Counted from the first letter of the stretch, positions 1-6,311 are shown. The stretch: DNA of 6,409 nt from Burkholderia sp. (GCF_018375725.1 NZ_JAHACR010000251.1:1-6409), one strand, 5' to 3'. Numbers and translations are program-made. The notes: generated from the sequence alone by a model not told the origin.

Positions 1-98
1 CAATCGCCAATCGGGAGTAGCGCGTGAATCAGCCGACCACTCTGTTCCTGCATGGGGGACCCGGACTGTCCGCCATTGTGGAGCGTGAACTGTACGGC
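1..98. repeat. Left copy of 98-bp terminal direct repeat
   Basis: Bases 1-98 are identical, base for base, to 6312-6409, and both copies touch the window ends. The repeat contains a ribosome binding site (GGGAG, 13-17), a GTG start at 24 and 25 codons of an alpha/beta hydrolase. After base 98 the left copy continues into sequence that does not look like that hydrolase. It may be the left flank of an insertion that duplicated the 5' end of a host gene, or one end of the overlap of a circular assembly. The sequence alone cannot decide. Confidence 0.97.
24..98 (+). pseudogene. 5' fragment of an alpha/beta hydrolase gene, cut after about 25 codons
   Basis: GTG at 24 is preceded by GGGAG at 13-17 with 6-nt spacing. 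The encoded start MNQPTTLFLHGGPGLSAIVE has the HGGPG oxyanion-hole motif at residues 10-14, typical of proline-iminopeptidase-like alpha/beta hydrolases. Members of that family normally continue after the ELYG-like stretch with a conserved segment leading to a DQP-type motif, then the nucleophile elbow. Here the frame instead runs as ITCKIGITSNRP and on to a stop at 264-266, with no hydrolase features. The first 25 codons are therefore read as the remains of an interrupted gene, and the following 55 codons as unrelated sequence read in frame by chance. The same 25 codons recur at the right end. The family call rests on a short motif plus recalled family pattern. Confidence 0.65.
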
Positions 99-371
99 AT
101 TACTTGCAAGATCGGTATCACCTCCAACCGCCCGCAGTGCCAGATTCGGCAGCTGTCGTCGTCGGCGTCGCAACAGGAGGCCAGGCCTAGCCGGGCCTCT
201 TTTTCTGACCAGCGACGTCGAAAACTTAATGTGGCACTTTCTTCGAAACCTCGTCACAGGCTATAACGGCAATTGGCTCATGCGCCCGACAAGACGGGGC
301 ACCCGGCTACACGCAAAACAATCCGACTATATTCCTGTGCCTCCTATACAGTGCCACCGCAGGTGGGTTCG
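99..371. other. Left junction spacer without a recognisable gene
   Basis: This stretch lies between the end of the repeat and the stop codon of the minus-strand hydrolase-caspase gene. Apart from the terminator at 177-204 and a small hairpin at 354-366 (CCACC/GGTGG) without a T-run, I see no RNA gene, no ribosome-binding-site-supported ORF and no protein pattern. Plus-strand open frames here run on as antisense shadows of the caspase gene. Confidence 0.5.
177..204 (+). terminator. Rho-independent terminator inside the left junction
   Basis: GAGGCC at 177-182 pairs with GGCCTC at 194-199 around an 11-nt loop, and five T follow at 200-204. The U-tract is only on the plus-strand side, so it acts on rightward transcripts. 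It lies about 80 nt after the repeat ends, so it would stop transcription entering from the truncated hydrolase gene. If the molecule is circular, it would instead end transcripts from the plus-strand genes at 4401-6209. Confidence 0.7.
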
Positions 372-2174
372 TCATGTCGCACTTCGCCTCGGCTTCGGCT
401 TTCCTCCTGCCGTCGCACCGGCCCAGGGAATCTTCCTAGTCAGAATCTTCTTTGCACCCACCAGATTCGGTGTCTGGTCATACTTCATGGCCTTGAGGCG
501 CGCGCTGACGTCCGCGATGAGCTGCGCAAACGTCGGATTGCGGTGGGCTACCATGTTCTTCCGCAAGGATGCGGCCAGATTGAAGGTGAAGGCGCCGAAC
601 GATTGTGCGCCATCGCGATACTCATACGAAAGCTCGCCTTCCTGGCAGGCCTCGAGCAACACGGGCAGGTAGGGCCCGTTGTGCTTCAGTGTTTTACGAA
701 TTGCATCGTAGGCGGGCTGGGGAAGCGTGCGCAGGCCGACGGCACGTCCGATTCGATACGTGGCGCCGTTGGTGCCGAGGTAGTTCACGCCTTGCCGACT
801 CTCCGCCAGCGATGGATTGGGCGAAGGCAGCGACCGTTCTCGCCACGCTTGCAACGCGCTGTCCCAGTAGATGGCGCGGTGCCGGATATCGTCCGGCGGC
901 GTTAAACCCCTCGCCCGGCGGCCGCCTTCGCGCGTCATCCCACCGGCATGGCAGCAATCGAAGATGCCGACAAAATAGGCGTCATACGGAAGCTGGCTGT
1001 AGAGCTCGACGAATTGCTTGTCGGTAATGGCGTGCTCGGGCGTCCAGTCGAAATCGTAAGGCACCAGGCACTCGTTGACATGGTCAATCTCGTCGCTTGG
1101 CCCATAGACCCGCATCTGGGCTCCATGGCCCGAATAGAAGAGGACTCGCTCGTCACCGGACTGGAGGTCATCAAGTAGCCAATGGAGGCGGTCAAGAATT
1201 CCCTTCGCCGTGGCTCGCTCGTTCAGCACCATGCGAATCTCCTCCGGTGCGAATCCGCACTCCTGCAGCATCGCGCTCATCAGGAAGGTGTCATTGACAC
1301 ATCCCTCCAGCCGATCGCCCGGATTCGGATAGTCGTTGATACCCACCAGCAATGCCCTTCGTGACGGCTTGGCGTTGACCTTCGCGAATTCCTTCACGCC
1401 GCGTGCCATCGTTTTGGAAAGCGCTCCACCCGCGATCCCTCGCCAAACGGTCGCCCGGGTGTTCTCGTGGGACAAATACCACACCGCGCTGTGATTCAGC
1501 GGATCGTTCGGAATATCGAACTGGGTGCCGACATCGATGAAGTTCGGTGCCGACAATCGGATGTCGGCGGTTAGAACGTGATCGTCCGGGTTGTACAGGT
1601 GATACCAGTTCGTCGCCTGTGCCAGCGGCATCAGGCGACCGGCAAAGGAATCCCGCACTAGGGGATTGCCAATTTGCGAGCCGAACGAGACGAAATGCTT
1701 GCCCCGGATGGCGGCCGGATTTTGCGTAAAGGCGTCGTAGCAGATCAGCGAACCGAGACTGTGCGCGCAGACGACGTCGTAACTGCCCTCACTCAGAGCC
1801 TCAAGGATGCGCGCGCGCGCGTCCGCGCGCAACGCGTCGTCGCTCACCCATTGGGCGACCATGCCGGCGGTCCAGCGCACGACATCCGGTATGTCGAACA
1901 ACCCGCGTGAGCGAGAGAACAAGTCACCGAGGCCGTGTACCACCCCGCTGGCCAGCACGCGCGCAAATGCGACGGCATACGCGGCGGGGTTCTGCGGCGG
2001 CCTGTCGAATAGTGCGTCATACATCACGAACTCGCAATCCACCGCGCCCGTCAGTTTCGGGTTCCACGCTGCCAGTCCGTCCTGAATCGCCCGTGACCAG
2101 GATGCTCGCAGGTTCGGATCTACATCGCCATGGCCGACGCCATGCACGCACAATACCGAGAACGAATTTGCCAT
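372..2174 (-). CDS. Lipase-like alpha/beta hydrolase fused to a caspase-like (C14) protease
   Basis: The protein is 600 aa from the chosen ATG. Residues 1-245 form an alpha/beta hydrolase: an N-terminal strand and HGVGHG turn (11-16), a nucleophile elbow AHSLG with Ser139 (Ala replaces the usual first Gly), a likely acid in NPDDH (Asp197/198) and a likely His228 in LNHSAVWY. Residues about 272-590 form a metacaspase/orthocaspase-type C14 domain: RRALLVGINDY opens the p20-like core, the catalytic His350 lies in YSGHGAQ and the catalytic Cys is most likely Cys408 in FDCCHAG. Both active sites look complete. The domain suggests hydrolysis of an ester or lipid, plus proteolysis, usually after basic residues in metacaspases; actual substrates are unknown. 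No signal peptide or membrane helix is visible, so it is probably cytoplasmic or exported by a non-Sec route. ATG 2174 is preferred over an in-frame ATG at 2219 (615 aa) because GAGGAG at 2183-2188 sits 8 nt upstream and the fold begins there. It lies 65 nt behind the amidase gene and is probably co-transcribed with it. Confidence 0.9.
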   Translation of the reverse strand: MANSFSVLCVHGVGHGDVDPNLRASWSRAIQDGLAAWNPKLTGAVDCEFVMYDALFDRPPQNPAAYAVAFARVLASGVVHGLGDLFSRSRGLFDIPDVVRWTAGMVAQWVSDDALRADARARILEALSEGSYDVVCAHSLGSLICYDAFTQNPAAIRGKHFVSFGSQIGNPLVRDSFAGRLMPLAQATNWYHLYNPDDHVLTADIRLSAPNFIDVGTQFDIPNDPLNHSAVWYLSHENTRATVWRGIAGGALSKTMARGVKEFAKVNAKPSRRALLVGINDYPNPGDRLEGCVNDTFLMSAMLQECGFAPEEIRMVLNERATAKGILDRLHWLLDDLQSGDERVLFYSGHGAQMRVYGPSDEIDHVNECLVPYDFDWTPEHAITDKQFVELYSQLPYDAYFVGIFDCCHAGGMTREGGRRARGLTPPDDIRHRAIYWDSALQAWRERSLPSPNPSLAESRQGVNYLGTNGATYRIGRAVGLRTLPQPAYDAIRKTLKHNGPYLPVLLEACQEGELSYEYRDGAQSFGAFTFNLAASLRKNMVAHRNPTFAQLIADVSARLKAMKYDQTPNLVGAKKILTRKIPWAGATAGGKPKPRRSAT

Positions 2175-2182
2175 TGCTCCGT

Positions 2183-2188
2183 CTCCTC
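2183..2188 (-). promoter_or_regulatory. Ribosome binding site deciding the hydrolase-caspase start
   Basis: On the minus strand GAGGAG precedes ATG 2174 by 8 nt. The alternative upstream ATGs at 2219 and 2207 have no comparable purine-rich site and would add 11-15 residues before the first hydrolase strand. Confidence 0.7.
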
Positions 2189-2239
2189 TATAGATGACCG
2201 TCGCCATACCGTGACGCATCGACTCGGGGCCAAGCTTGC

Positions 2240-3721
2240 CTATGGTTTGCCGATTGGCAGCGTGGCCAGGTAGTCATCAGCGTCCGTGCCGAGCTTGGCG
2301 ATCACGGCGCTCCGCCGCTTGGCGTAAAACTCGCGGTTCAGCGTCATTCGCTGCGCAGCCGCCCAGAAGTTCACCGATTGCTCGCCCCACTTGAAAAACA
2401 GGAAGTGCTTACGAGAATCCATGCTGCGGAAATAGAAGGCGCCCAGCGCCATAGCCAAGCCCCCGTTGAGCGATCGCTGAACTGCCCCGATCTGGAAGTT
2501 GCCGCTGTCCTGCTCGACCGAATGGAAGTCGAAGAGGCGAATGGTGCCGTCCGTGTCAGCCACCTTCGATAGCGCCGCCACCGACTGCTGCAGCACGGCC
2601 AACTGGTTCTGCGTGGCGATCGCCGCGATGATCGCCAGAGCCGCCTGATCCATACGGAATTCGCCCTGACTCTGGTCATAGTGACTGAACATCAATTGCT
2701 CGCTGGTCCAGCCGAGGTTTACTAGAATTTCGATGTACTTCTGGTACCAGGCCTGCGTTTGGGTGAACCGATCGAAGAACCCGCTGGCCCCACGCTGCGC
2801 GATCTGGACTGAATAGAGGATATCCTGCATCTCTTCTTCATTGATGCCCTCGACGAAACTGACGAGGCTGCCACCGTCCACCATGGCTGAACCCGTGCCT
2901 GCTTGCGCCGGATCTGCCAGCGCACGTGCCAATTTCTTGCGCGGCTTACTGGCCTCGATGCCCTCCGGCTTCCGCGCGGCCCGGACCGGAAGGTCACCTA
3001 GATAGGCCGCAAAGCCAGTCGGGACGATGTCGTGGTCAGGCATCGTCGACACGCTCGCCAGTCCCTTCGACAACTTGGCCGCCTTGCCCTTCGCACCCCG
3101 ATCCTTTGCACCTCCAACCGACCTCTTCATCTCCTTGATTTCAGGCGACTGAACGAGCCGCCCGTCCTCATCGAAGGCGGCATCCATCAGGAACTGGACT
3201 TCCTCTACCGTGTAGCCGGGGTCCCAATGAGTGTTCTCTGGAACATGGCAGTGGCCGTAGTGACCCGCCTTCGTGTCCCAGATCTGCGCGTTCCGGTTGT
3301 GGCCGCCGGGGTCCCGGCCGTTCTTCGCCGGCTTGGGAAAGCCGGACGGCCACTCCTTCGGCACGCAATGGGCCGCTTCGATCCAACGGCATAAGCGCGC
3401 CACGTTGGCCAGCGCACCCCGATCCTTCGGCAGATGTGCAAAGCCAACGAGTTCAATCTGTATGGCCGAATCCCGGTTGGTCGGCACGCCACCGGTAAGA
3501 TTGCGCAACGCACGCGCGCCCTCCTGGGTGTCGATATGCTGATAAATATGCTTGGCATCGACGGTGAAATGCGGGTCGGAGCGATTGTTCGCGAAGGCCT
3601 GCATCGCGTCTTCGGCTGTGCTGCCCTCAGTTGTGTGGTGAACGATCTTAAACGGGCCGCCTAGGTTCGGCCCAGAGGACCCGGAGATCGGCTTCCATAC
3701 GGCAAATGGGCAGCGTGGCAT
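2240..3721 (-). CDS. N-acetylmuramoyl-L-alanine amidase (Amidase_2/PGRP fold) with unknown C-terminal domain
   Basis: The protein is 493 aa. Residues about 20-180 form an Amidase_2/PGRP domain, which cuts the bond between muramic acid and L-Ala of the peptide stem. Visible markers are IVHHTT (zinc ligand probably His28), YQHI (Tyr60), AIQIELVG with the conserved Glu90, and GHCHVPENTHWDPG, where His157 and Asp167 are spaced by 10 residues as are the second and third zinc ligands of AmpD. Residues about 195-278 are a basic, low-complexity linker rich in Lys, Arg, Ala and Gly. Residues about 279-493 form a separate, mostly helical-looking domain with aromatic patterns such as AWYQKYIEILVNLGW and KHFLFFKWGEQSVNFW, which I do not recognise. 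No Sec signal peptide is visible, so wall access would need a holin, a type VI-like route or lysis. The start is supported by GAGAGG 6 nt upstream. It is the first intact gene of the minus-strand pair and leads the hydrolase-caspase gene by 65 nt. Confidence 0.88.
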   Translation of the reverse strand: MPRCPFAVWKPISGSSGPNLGGPFKIVHHTTEGSTAEDAMQAFANNRSDPHFTVDAKHIYQHIDTQEGARALRNLTGGVPTNRDSAIQIELVGFAHLPKDRGALANVARLCRWIEAAHCVPKEWPSGFPKPAKNGRDPGGHNRNAQIWDTKAGHYGHCHVPENTHWDPGYTVEEVQFLMDAAFDEDGRLVQSPEIKEMKRSVGGAKDRGAKGKAAKLSKGLASVSTMPDHDIVPTGFAAYLGDLPVRAARKPEGIEASKPRKKLARALADPAQAGTGSAMVDGGSLVSFVEGINEEEMQDILYSVQIAQRGASGFFDRFTQTQAWYQKYIEILVNLGWTSEQLMFSHYDQSQGEFRMDQAALAIIAAIATQNQLAVLQQSVAALSKVADTDGTIRLFDFHSVEQDSGNFQIGAVQRSLNGGLAMALGAFYFRSMDSRKHFLFFKWGEQSVNFWAAAQRMTLNREFYAKRRSAVIAKLGTDADDYLATLPIGKP

Positions 3722-3727
3722 GGTTTA

Positions 3728-3733
3728 CCTCTC
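3728..3733 (-). promoter_or_regulatory. Ribosome binding site of the amidase gene
   Basis: GAGAGG on the minus strand, 6 nt before ATG 3721. It lies only about 10 nt after the apparent end (3744) of the upstream decayed reading frame, so the amidase may once have been translationally coupled to that gene. Confidence 0.65.
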
Positions 3734-3743
3734 TGGTTTTTAT

Positions 3744-4262
3744 TCAGGTTGCAGTGTGCGTCGGCAGCACTGGCATCCGTGAAATTCGCGGAGACGTTGA
3801 CCGGCTGCCCGATCGCGACCGGATCGTTGGCCGTTATCGGCCCGACGGACGGTGCAGCAATGCTGAGCGTGCCGGGTTTCAACCACACCAGGCCTACGTT
3901 CGAGTTAGCAAGAATCGACTCGTTGTCCGAGGTGGCGTACGTGGAGTACAACTCCTGTCCCGGAGGTACTGTGCGCTGCTACCAATTTCGACTCCAACCC
4001 CGATGTATGTTTGTGTTCGAGTCAACCGGATTCGCAATCATCACAGCGTCGGTTTCGTATTCGAGCCGACGGAAGCCGCGTGGGACGATGACTTCGCATC
4101 CATTCGTAGATTTGATCGTTAGTACATGCCCGGCATTCGGCCAGCGATGGTAAAAAGCCTACTCGTGCCAGTGATGTCTCCGACAAAAGCACCCGACCGA
4201 TGCAGCAGCACGCTCGCCGGGCTCTTGAAAGCAGTTTGGGGATACGAGAACTGAAATTCCAT
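3744..4262 (-). pseudogene. Decayed gene with C-terminal PKD-like domain remnant
   Basis: Minus-strand protein-like sequence continues across all this stretch but jumps between frames. From ATG 4262 it reads MEFQFSYPQTAFKSPASVLL then SGAFVGDITGTSRLFTIAG. It shifts near 4140 into PNAGHVLTIKSTNGCEVIVP, RLEYETDAVMIANPVDSNT, then into YIGVGVEIGSSAQYL, then back to PGQELYSTYATSDNESILAN and APSVGPITANDPVAIGQPVN. It ends in VSANFTDASAAD, after which another shift gives THTAT and a TGA where the family normally has Trp. The segment with GPITANDPVAIGQPVNVSANFTD matches the opening half of a bacterial PKD domain (an extracellular beta-sandwich). At least four frame changes in about 500 bp, against none in the neighbours, argue for true decay over sequencing error. 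No ribosome binding site precedes ATG 4262. The first part could belong to a different gene; a phage or surface structural protein is possible but unproven. Confidence 0.6.
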
Positions 4263-4280
4263 AGTCAATTTTGACTATGG
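4259..4280. promoter_or_regulatory. Perfect 22-bp palindrome between divergent genes, possible operator
   Basis: CCATAGTCAA (4259-4268) and TTGACTATGG (4271-4280) are perfect inverted arms separated by TT. The site lies at the divergence point between the minus-strand block and the secreted-protein gene at 4401, overlapping the ATG of the decayed gene. Size and symmetry fit a dimeric transcription factor operator (MarR-like or similar). The arms also contain TTGACT, a good -35 hexamer on either strand, but no convincing -10 at proper distance follows on the plus strand. No regulator gene is in the window. Confidence 0.5.
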
Positions 4281-4400
4281 TGCAAAGGTCGACTCCTACC
4301 TATCGTGATTCTGCGGGGAGTAGGTCGCGGCCTTTCGATTTTGCTCACATGAATCGCGGCCATCCCCATCGAAGAAATTGCTGTCAAAAGGGAGACCGTC
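4281..4400 (+). promoter_or_regulatory. Upstream region of the secreted-protein gene
   Basis: This 120-bp leader must hold the plus-strand promoter unless it overlaps the palindrome. I see no strong -35/-10 pair. An 8-bp direct repeat TCGCGGCC occurs twice, about 28 bp apart, around 4325 and 4353. AGGGAG at 4389-4394 is the ribosome binding site, 6 nt before ATG 4401. Confidence 0.4.
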
Positions 4401-5312
4401 ATGCGCAAGCTCATTCTTTCATTGCTCGGCAGCCTGGCGCTGCCGATGGCGTTGGCAGTACCGCCGGTCGCTCACGCGACGACGACGGTCATCAATTTCG
4501 ACGACATTGCCAGCGGAACCGATGTCACCACCCAGTACGAGAACGTCGGGGTGCTCGCGTCGGGCGTGACGGCCCTCGACCAGCTGGGTAACTCTTTCTC
4601 AGCCTACACGCCACCCAACGTCGGCGTAGCCTACGGAGGGCTAATGACCTTCACATTGAATCAGGCCATCACCGGCAATGTTCGGACGGTGTCAGCGTAC
4701 GTCCTCGGAGCCGCAGGAGTCGGCATCTACGCCTACGATGCTGGGAATGTGTTGGTCGGGCAGGCTATCCTTCCGGCTGGTTCCGGCCAGACCTGGCCAC
4801 CGCTGTCGGTCACCTCCTCGGGCAATCCGATTACGAAAGTCCTGATTCATGACGGCGGCGGCGCCTTTGTGGTCGACAACCTGTCATTTATCAGCGATGT
4901 GCCGTTTGCGAAATACGCGGCGTCCGTGTATCTCGCGCCGAAGGTCGCATATTTCTCCGCACTCGAAAGCTTCACGCTGGGCGCGGGCAGCACTGGGCTC
5001 AACTTATCCACCCAACCGGTCTCCCTCACGTTTGGCTCACTGACGCTGAACATCCCGGCAGGAGCCTTCGTCAAAGACACGCCACCTCGGAAGAATTCCT
5101 ACGTCTATCAAGGCGCGCTCAACGGCGGAACCCTTTACGTCTCGATTACGCCCACCAAGACGGCGAACACCTATCAATTGTTCGCACTGGGCGCCGGATA
5201 CGTTTTCCCGACCAGCCTGTCCACGATGCCGGTCGCCTTGGCTATCGGAGACAACGACGGGCAGACCAACGTCACGCCGAACTATGTGCCGCACGTGCCG
5301 ACTTCGCCGTAA
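4401..5312 (+). CDS. Secreted two-domain beta-rich protein of unknown function
   Basis: The protein is 303 aa. Residues 1-26 are a clear Sec signal peptide: MRKL, a hydrophobic stretch, and an A-H-A cleavage site before Thr27. Residues about 27-163 form a beta-sandwich-like domain that opens with INFDDIASGT and closes with FVVDNLSF. This FDD...DNLSF pattern is common in exported proteins of beta-proteobacteria, including many PEP-CTERM proteins. Here no PEP-CTERM sorting signal or C-terminal membrane helix follows. Residues about 180-300 form a second beta-rich region with repeated short strands (SLTFGSLTLNIPAGAF, then VALAIGDNDGQTNV). There are no cysteines and no catalytic motif I recognise, so a binding or matrix role is likelier than an enzyme. 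ATG 4401 is fixed by AGGGAG 6 nt upstream and by the signal peptide. The gene is transcribed away from the amidase pair. Confidence 0.85.
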   Translation: MRKLILSLLGSLALPMALAVPPVAHATTTVINFDDIASGTDVTTQYENVGVLASGVTALDQLGNSFSAYTPPNVGVAYGGLMTFTLNQAITGNVRTVSAYVLGAAGVGIYAYDAGNVLVGQAILPAGSGQTWPPLSVTSSGNPITKVLIHDGGGAFVVDNLSFISDVPFAKYAASVYLAPKVAYFSALESFTLGAGSTGLNLSTQPVSLTFGSLTLNIPAGAFVKDTPPRKNSYVYQGALNGGTLYVSITPTKTANTYQLFALGAGYVFPTSLSTMPVALAIGDNDGQTNVTPNYVPHVPTSP

Positions 5313-5657
5313 CGCGCCGACATCTCCTACTGGCCGTGCCCTCCATTGCGTATAGGTCACGTATTAGTTGAATGAGGTAACCGTGAAATCGTGTCGACCT
5401 CAATCCGCTCGCCAAAGGGCGTTGTTGAAGGCCATCGCGATTCTCGAGCTTGCTGCCTCATCCGCGCAAGCCGACAGCGCATGCTCACGATGAGTGGTGC
5501 CATGGCGGTCATCGATGACCAGACCGACATCGTTACCTCAATCGACAATTTTGGCTCGAGCCCCATGCCCGACACTATGGTCATTTCACGATACAGCCGC
5601 TCGAAAGTGAGCTCGCTAGAGCATATGCGGCAGGCAGATACGAGTAGGAGAAAAAAC
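5313..5657 (+). other. Spacer with small or degenerate coding traces
   Basis: No clear terminator follows the secreted-protein gene. The stretch holds the short ORF at 5383-5493. From ATG 5481 a second open frame (starting MLTMSGAMAVIDDQTDIVTS) overlaps the end of that ORF and runs in frame into the membrane-protein gene at 5658. Its third-position G/C preference looks moderately coding-like, but it lacks a ribosome binding site. Either a small secreted-protein gene has been frameshifted here, or the membrane protein has a longer N-terminus; the former fits the ribosome binding sites better. Confidence 0.35.
5383..5493 (+). CDS. Short ORF resembling a signal peptide, possibly a broken gene
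   Basis: GTG 5383 is preceded by GAGG at 5374-5377 (5-nt spacing) and encodes 36 aa: a basic N-terminus (MKSCRPQSARQR), a hydrophobic stretch (ALLKAIAILELAA) and an A-Q-A type cleavage site just before DSACSR and a stop. That is the layout of a Sec signal peptide with almost no mature protein after it. A single frameshift near 5480 would join it to the open frame 5481-5657. It could be a real small peptide, the start of a frameshifted exported protein, or chance. Confidence 0.3.
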   Translation: MKSCRPQSARQRALLKAIAILELAASSAQADSACSR

Positions 5658-6209
5658 ATGTCCAGCACATGGTTAGGTCTCGGCGTCATTAGTGCACTCA
5701 CGGCAATAATCGGCGGAGGTCTCAAACTTGTCGGATTCGACATGCCAGTCATCAACTCCATATTTCGGCAGCTTCTACTCTTTGTTGCGGGAAGCCTTAT
5801 TATTGCGATTGACCAGCAGGATAAGTGGGTGCCTCTTGTTGCCCCCGACAAAATAACCAATATCGAGCCGATAACCCTCCAAACAGGAGAGAACCACAGC
5901 ATTATGTTTTTTCTCGGTCGAGGCGGGCCCGTAACGGTGACGCTCGAACAGCTTAAACAGAATTTCACTGGATTTTCGGGCCCTCGCGAACAGCCAGGGC
6001 AAGACACGCTGAGCGTAACCCTTTGTGGGTCGGCAGGCAGCCAGTGCGAACAACGTCAACTGCACGAGTCGGATTCTGCCAGCAAGGTCCTCCCGGCGGG
6101 TCCAGGAAGCATTTCAGTCTTCAATTTTGCAACCAGTCCGCGTATGACGTTCGTTCTCAAGATACGCCAGCCCGGATGTCTGCCGATGCTCTGCGAAAAG
6201 GACCGATAG
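5658..6209 (+). CDS. Small two-helix membrane protein with cysteine-bearing C-terminal domain
   Basis: The protein is 183 aa and I do not recognise it. Two hydrophobic segments lie at about residues 5-27 and 38-51, with Lys23 and Arg37 in the loop between them. By the positive-inside rule the loop is cytoplasmic and both ends face the periplasm. Residues about 58-183 look beta-rich and carry four cysteines (123, 130, 174, 179), consistent with disulfides in the periplasm. The start at 5658 is preferred because TAGGAG at 5645-5650 lies 7 nt upstream and the first helix starts at once; the same frame is open back to GTG 5391 (272 aa). Codon use is less G/C-biased at third positions than in neighbouring genes, hinting at a different origin. 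An antisense open frame (6007 to 5357) exists but lacks such support. A membrane-anchored partner or protective protein for the wall-cutting neighbour is conceivable but speculative. Confidence 0.7.
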   Translation: MSSTWLGLGVISALTAIIGGGLKLVGFDMPVINSIFRQLLLFVAGSLIIAIDQQDKWVPLVAPDKITNIEPITLQTGENHSIMFFLGRGGPVTVTLEQLKQNFTGFSGPREQPGQDTLSVTLCGSAGSQCEQRQLHESDSASKVLPAGPGSISVFNFATSPRMTFVLKIRQPGCLPMLCEKDR

Positions 6210-6311
6210 TCAAATCATCCTTTTACTTGTGATTTGGGAATAGGGAGCCACCCGCTGCGCCGCTGGGTCAGGCCGATGCGAGGCACCACGCTACATTTAG
6301 GTCAATTCACT
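6210..6311. other. Right junction spacer upstream of the hydrolase copy
   Basis: This 102-bp stretch separates the membrane-protein stop from the right repeat. If the window is an insertion, it would supply the new promoter for the downstream hydrolase gene. TACATT at 6292-6297 is a weak -10 candidate, with no matching -35. I see no terminator with a T-run and no RNA gene. Confidence 0.4.

Noticed and set aside
354..366. Hairpin CCACC/GGTGG just beyond the hydrolase-caspase stop as a terminator
   Set aside because: Only five base pairs and no T-run on the minus strand; not enough to call a terminator.
52..1027. Several long plus-strand open frames overlapping the caspase half of the fusion gene
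   Set aside because: They are Arg/Pro/Ala-rich shadows typical of GC-rich DNA opposite a well-supported coding gene with intact catalytic motifs.
1808..1836. Alternating GC run (GCGCGC-type, Z-DNA-like)
   Set aside because: It lies inside the hydrolase coding region where it encodes Ala-Arg repeats in a helix; codon bias explains it.
3749..4153. Plus-strand open frame of 134 aa across the decayed gene
   Set aside because: The minus strand carries the recognisable PKD-like sequence. The plus frame is best explained as its antisense shadow, although it is the longest uninterrupted frame there.
4271..4306. Sigma-70 promoter using TTGACT in the right arm of the palindrome
   Set aside because: The -35 match is good but the sequence at a 16-18 bp spacing (around TCCTAC) is a poor -10.
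5357..6007. Long minus-strand open frame (216 aa) opposite the small membrane protein
   Set aside because: It is antisense to a frame with a good ribosome binding site and clear membrane helices, and its own translation is Ser/Arg-rich without a domain-like pattern.
6245..6275. Imperfect GC-rich inverted sequence near 6249-6267 as a terminator for the membrane-protein gene
   Set aside because: The stem is interrupted and no T-run follows.
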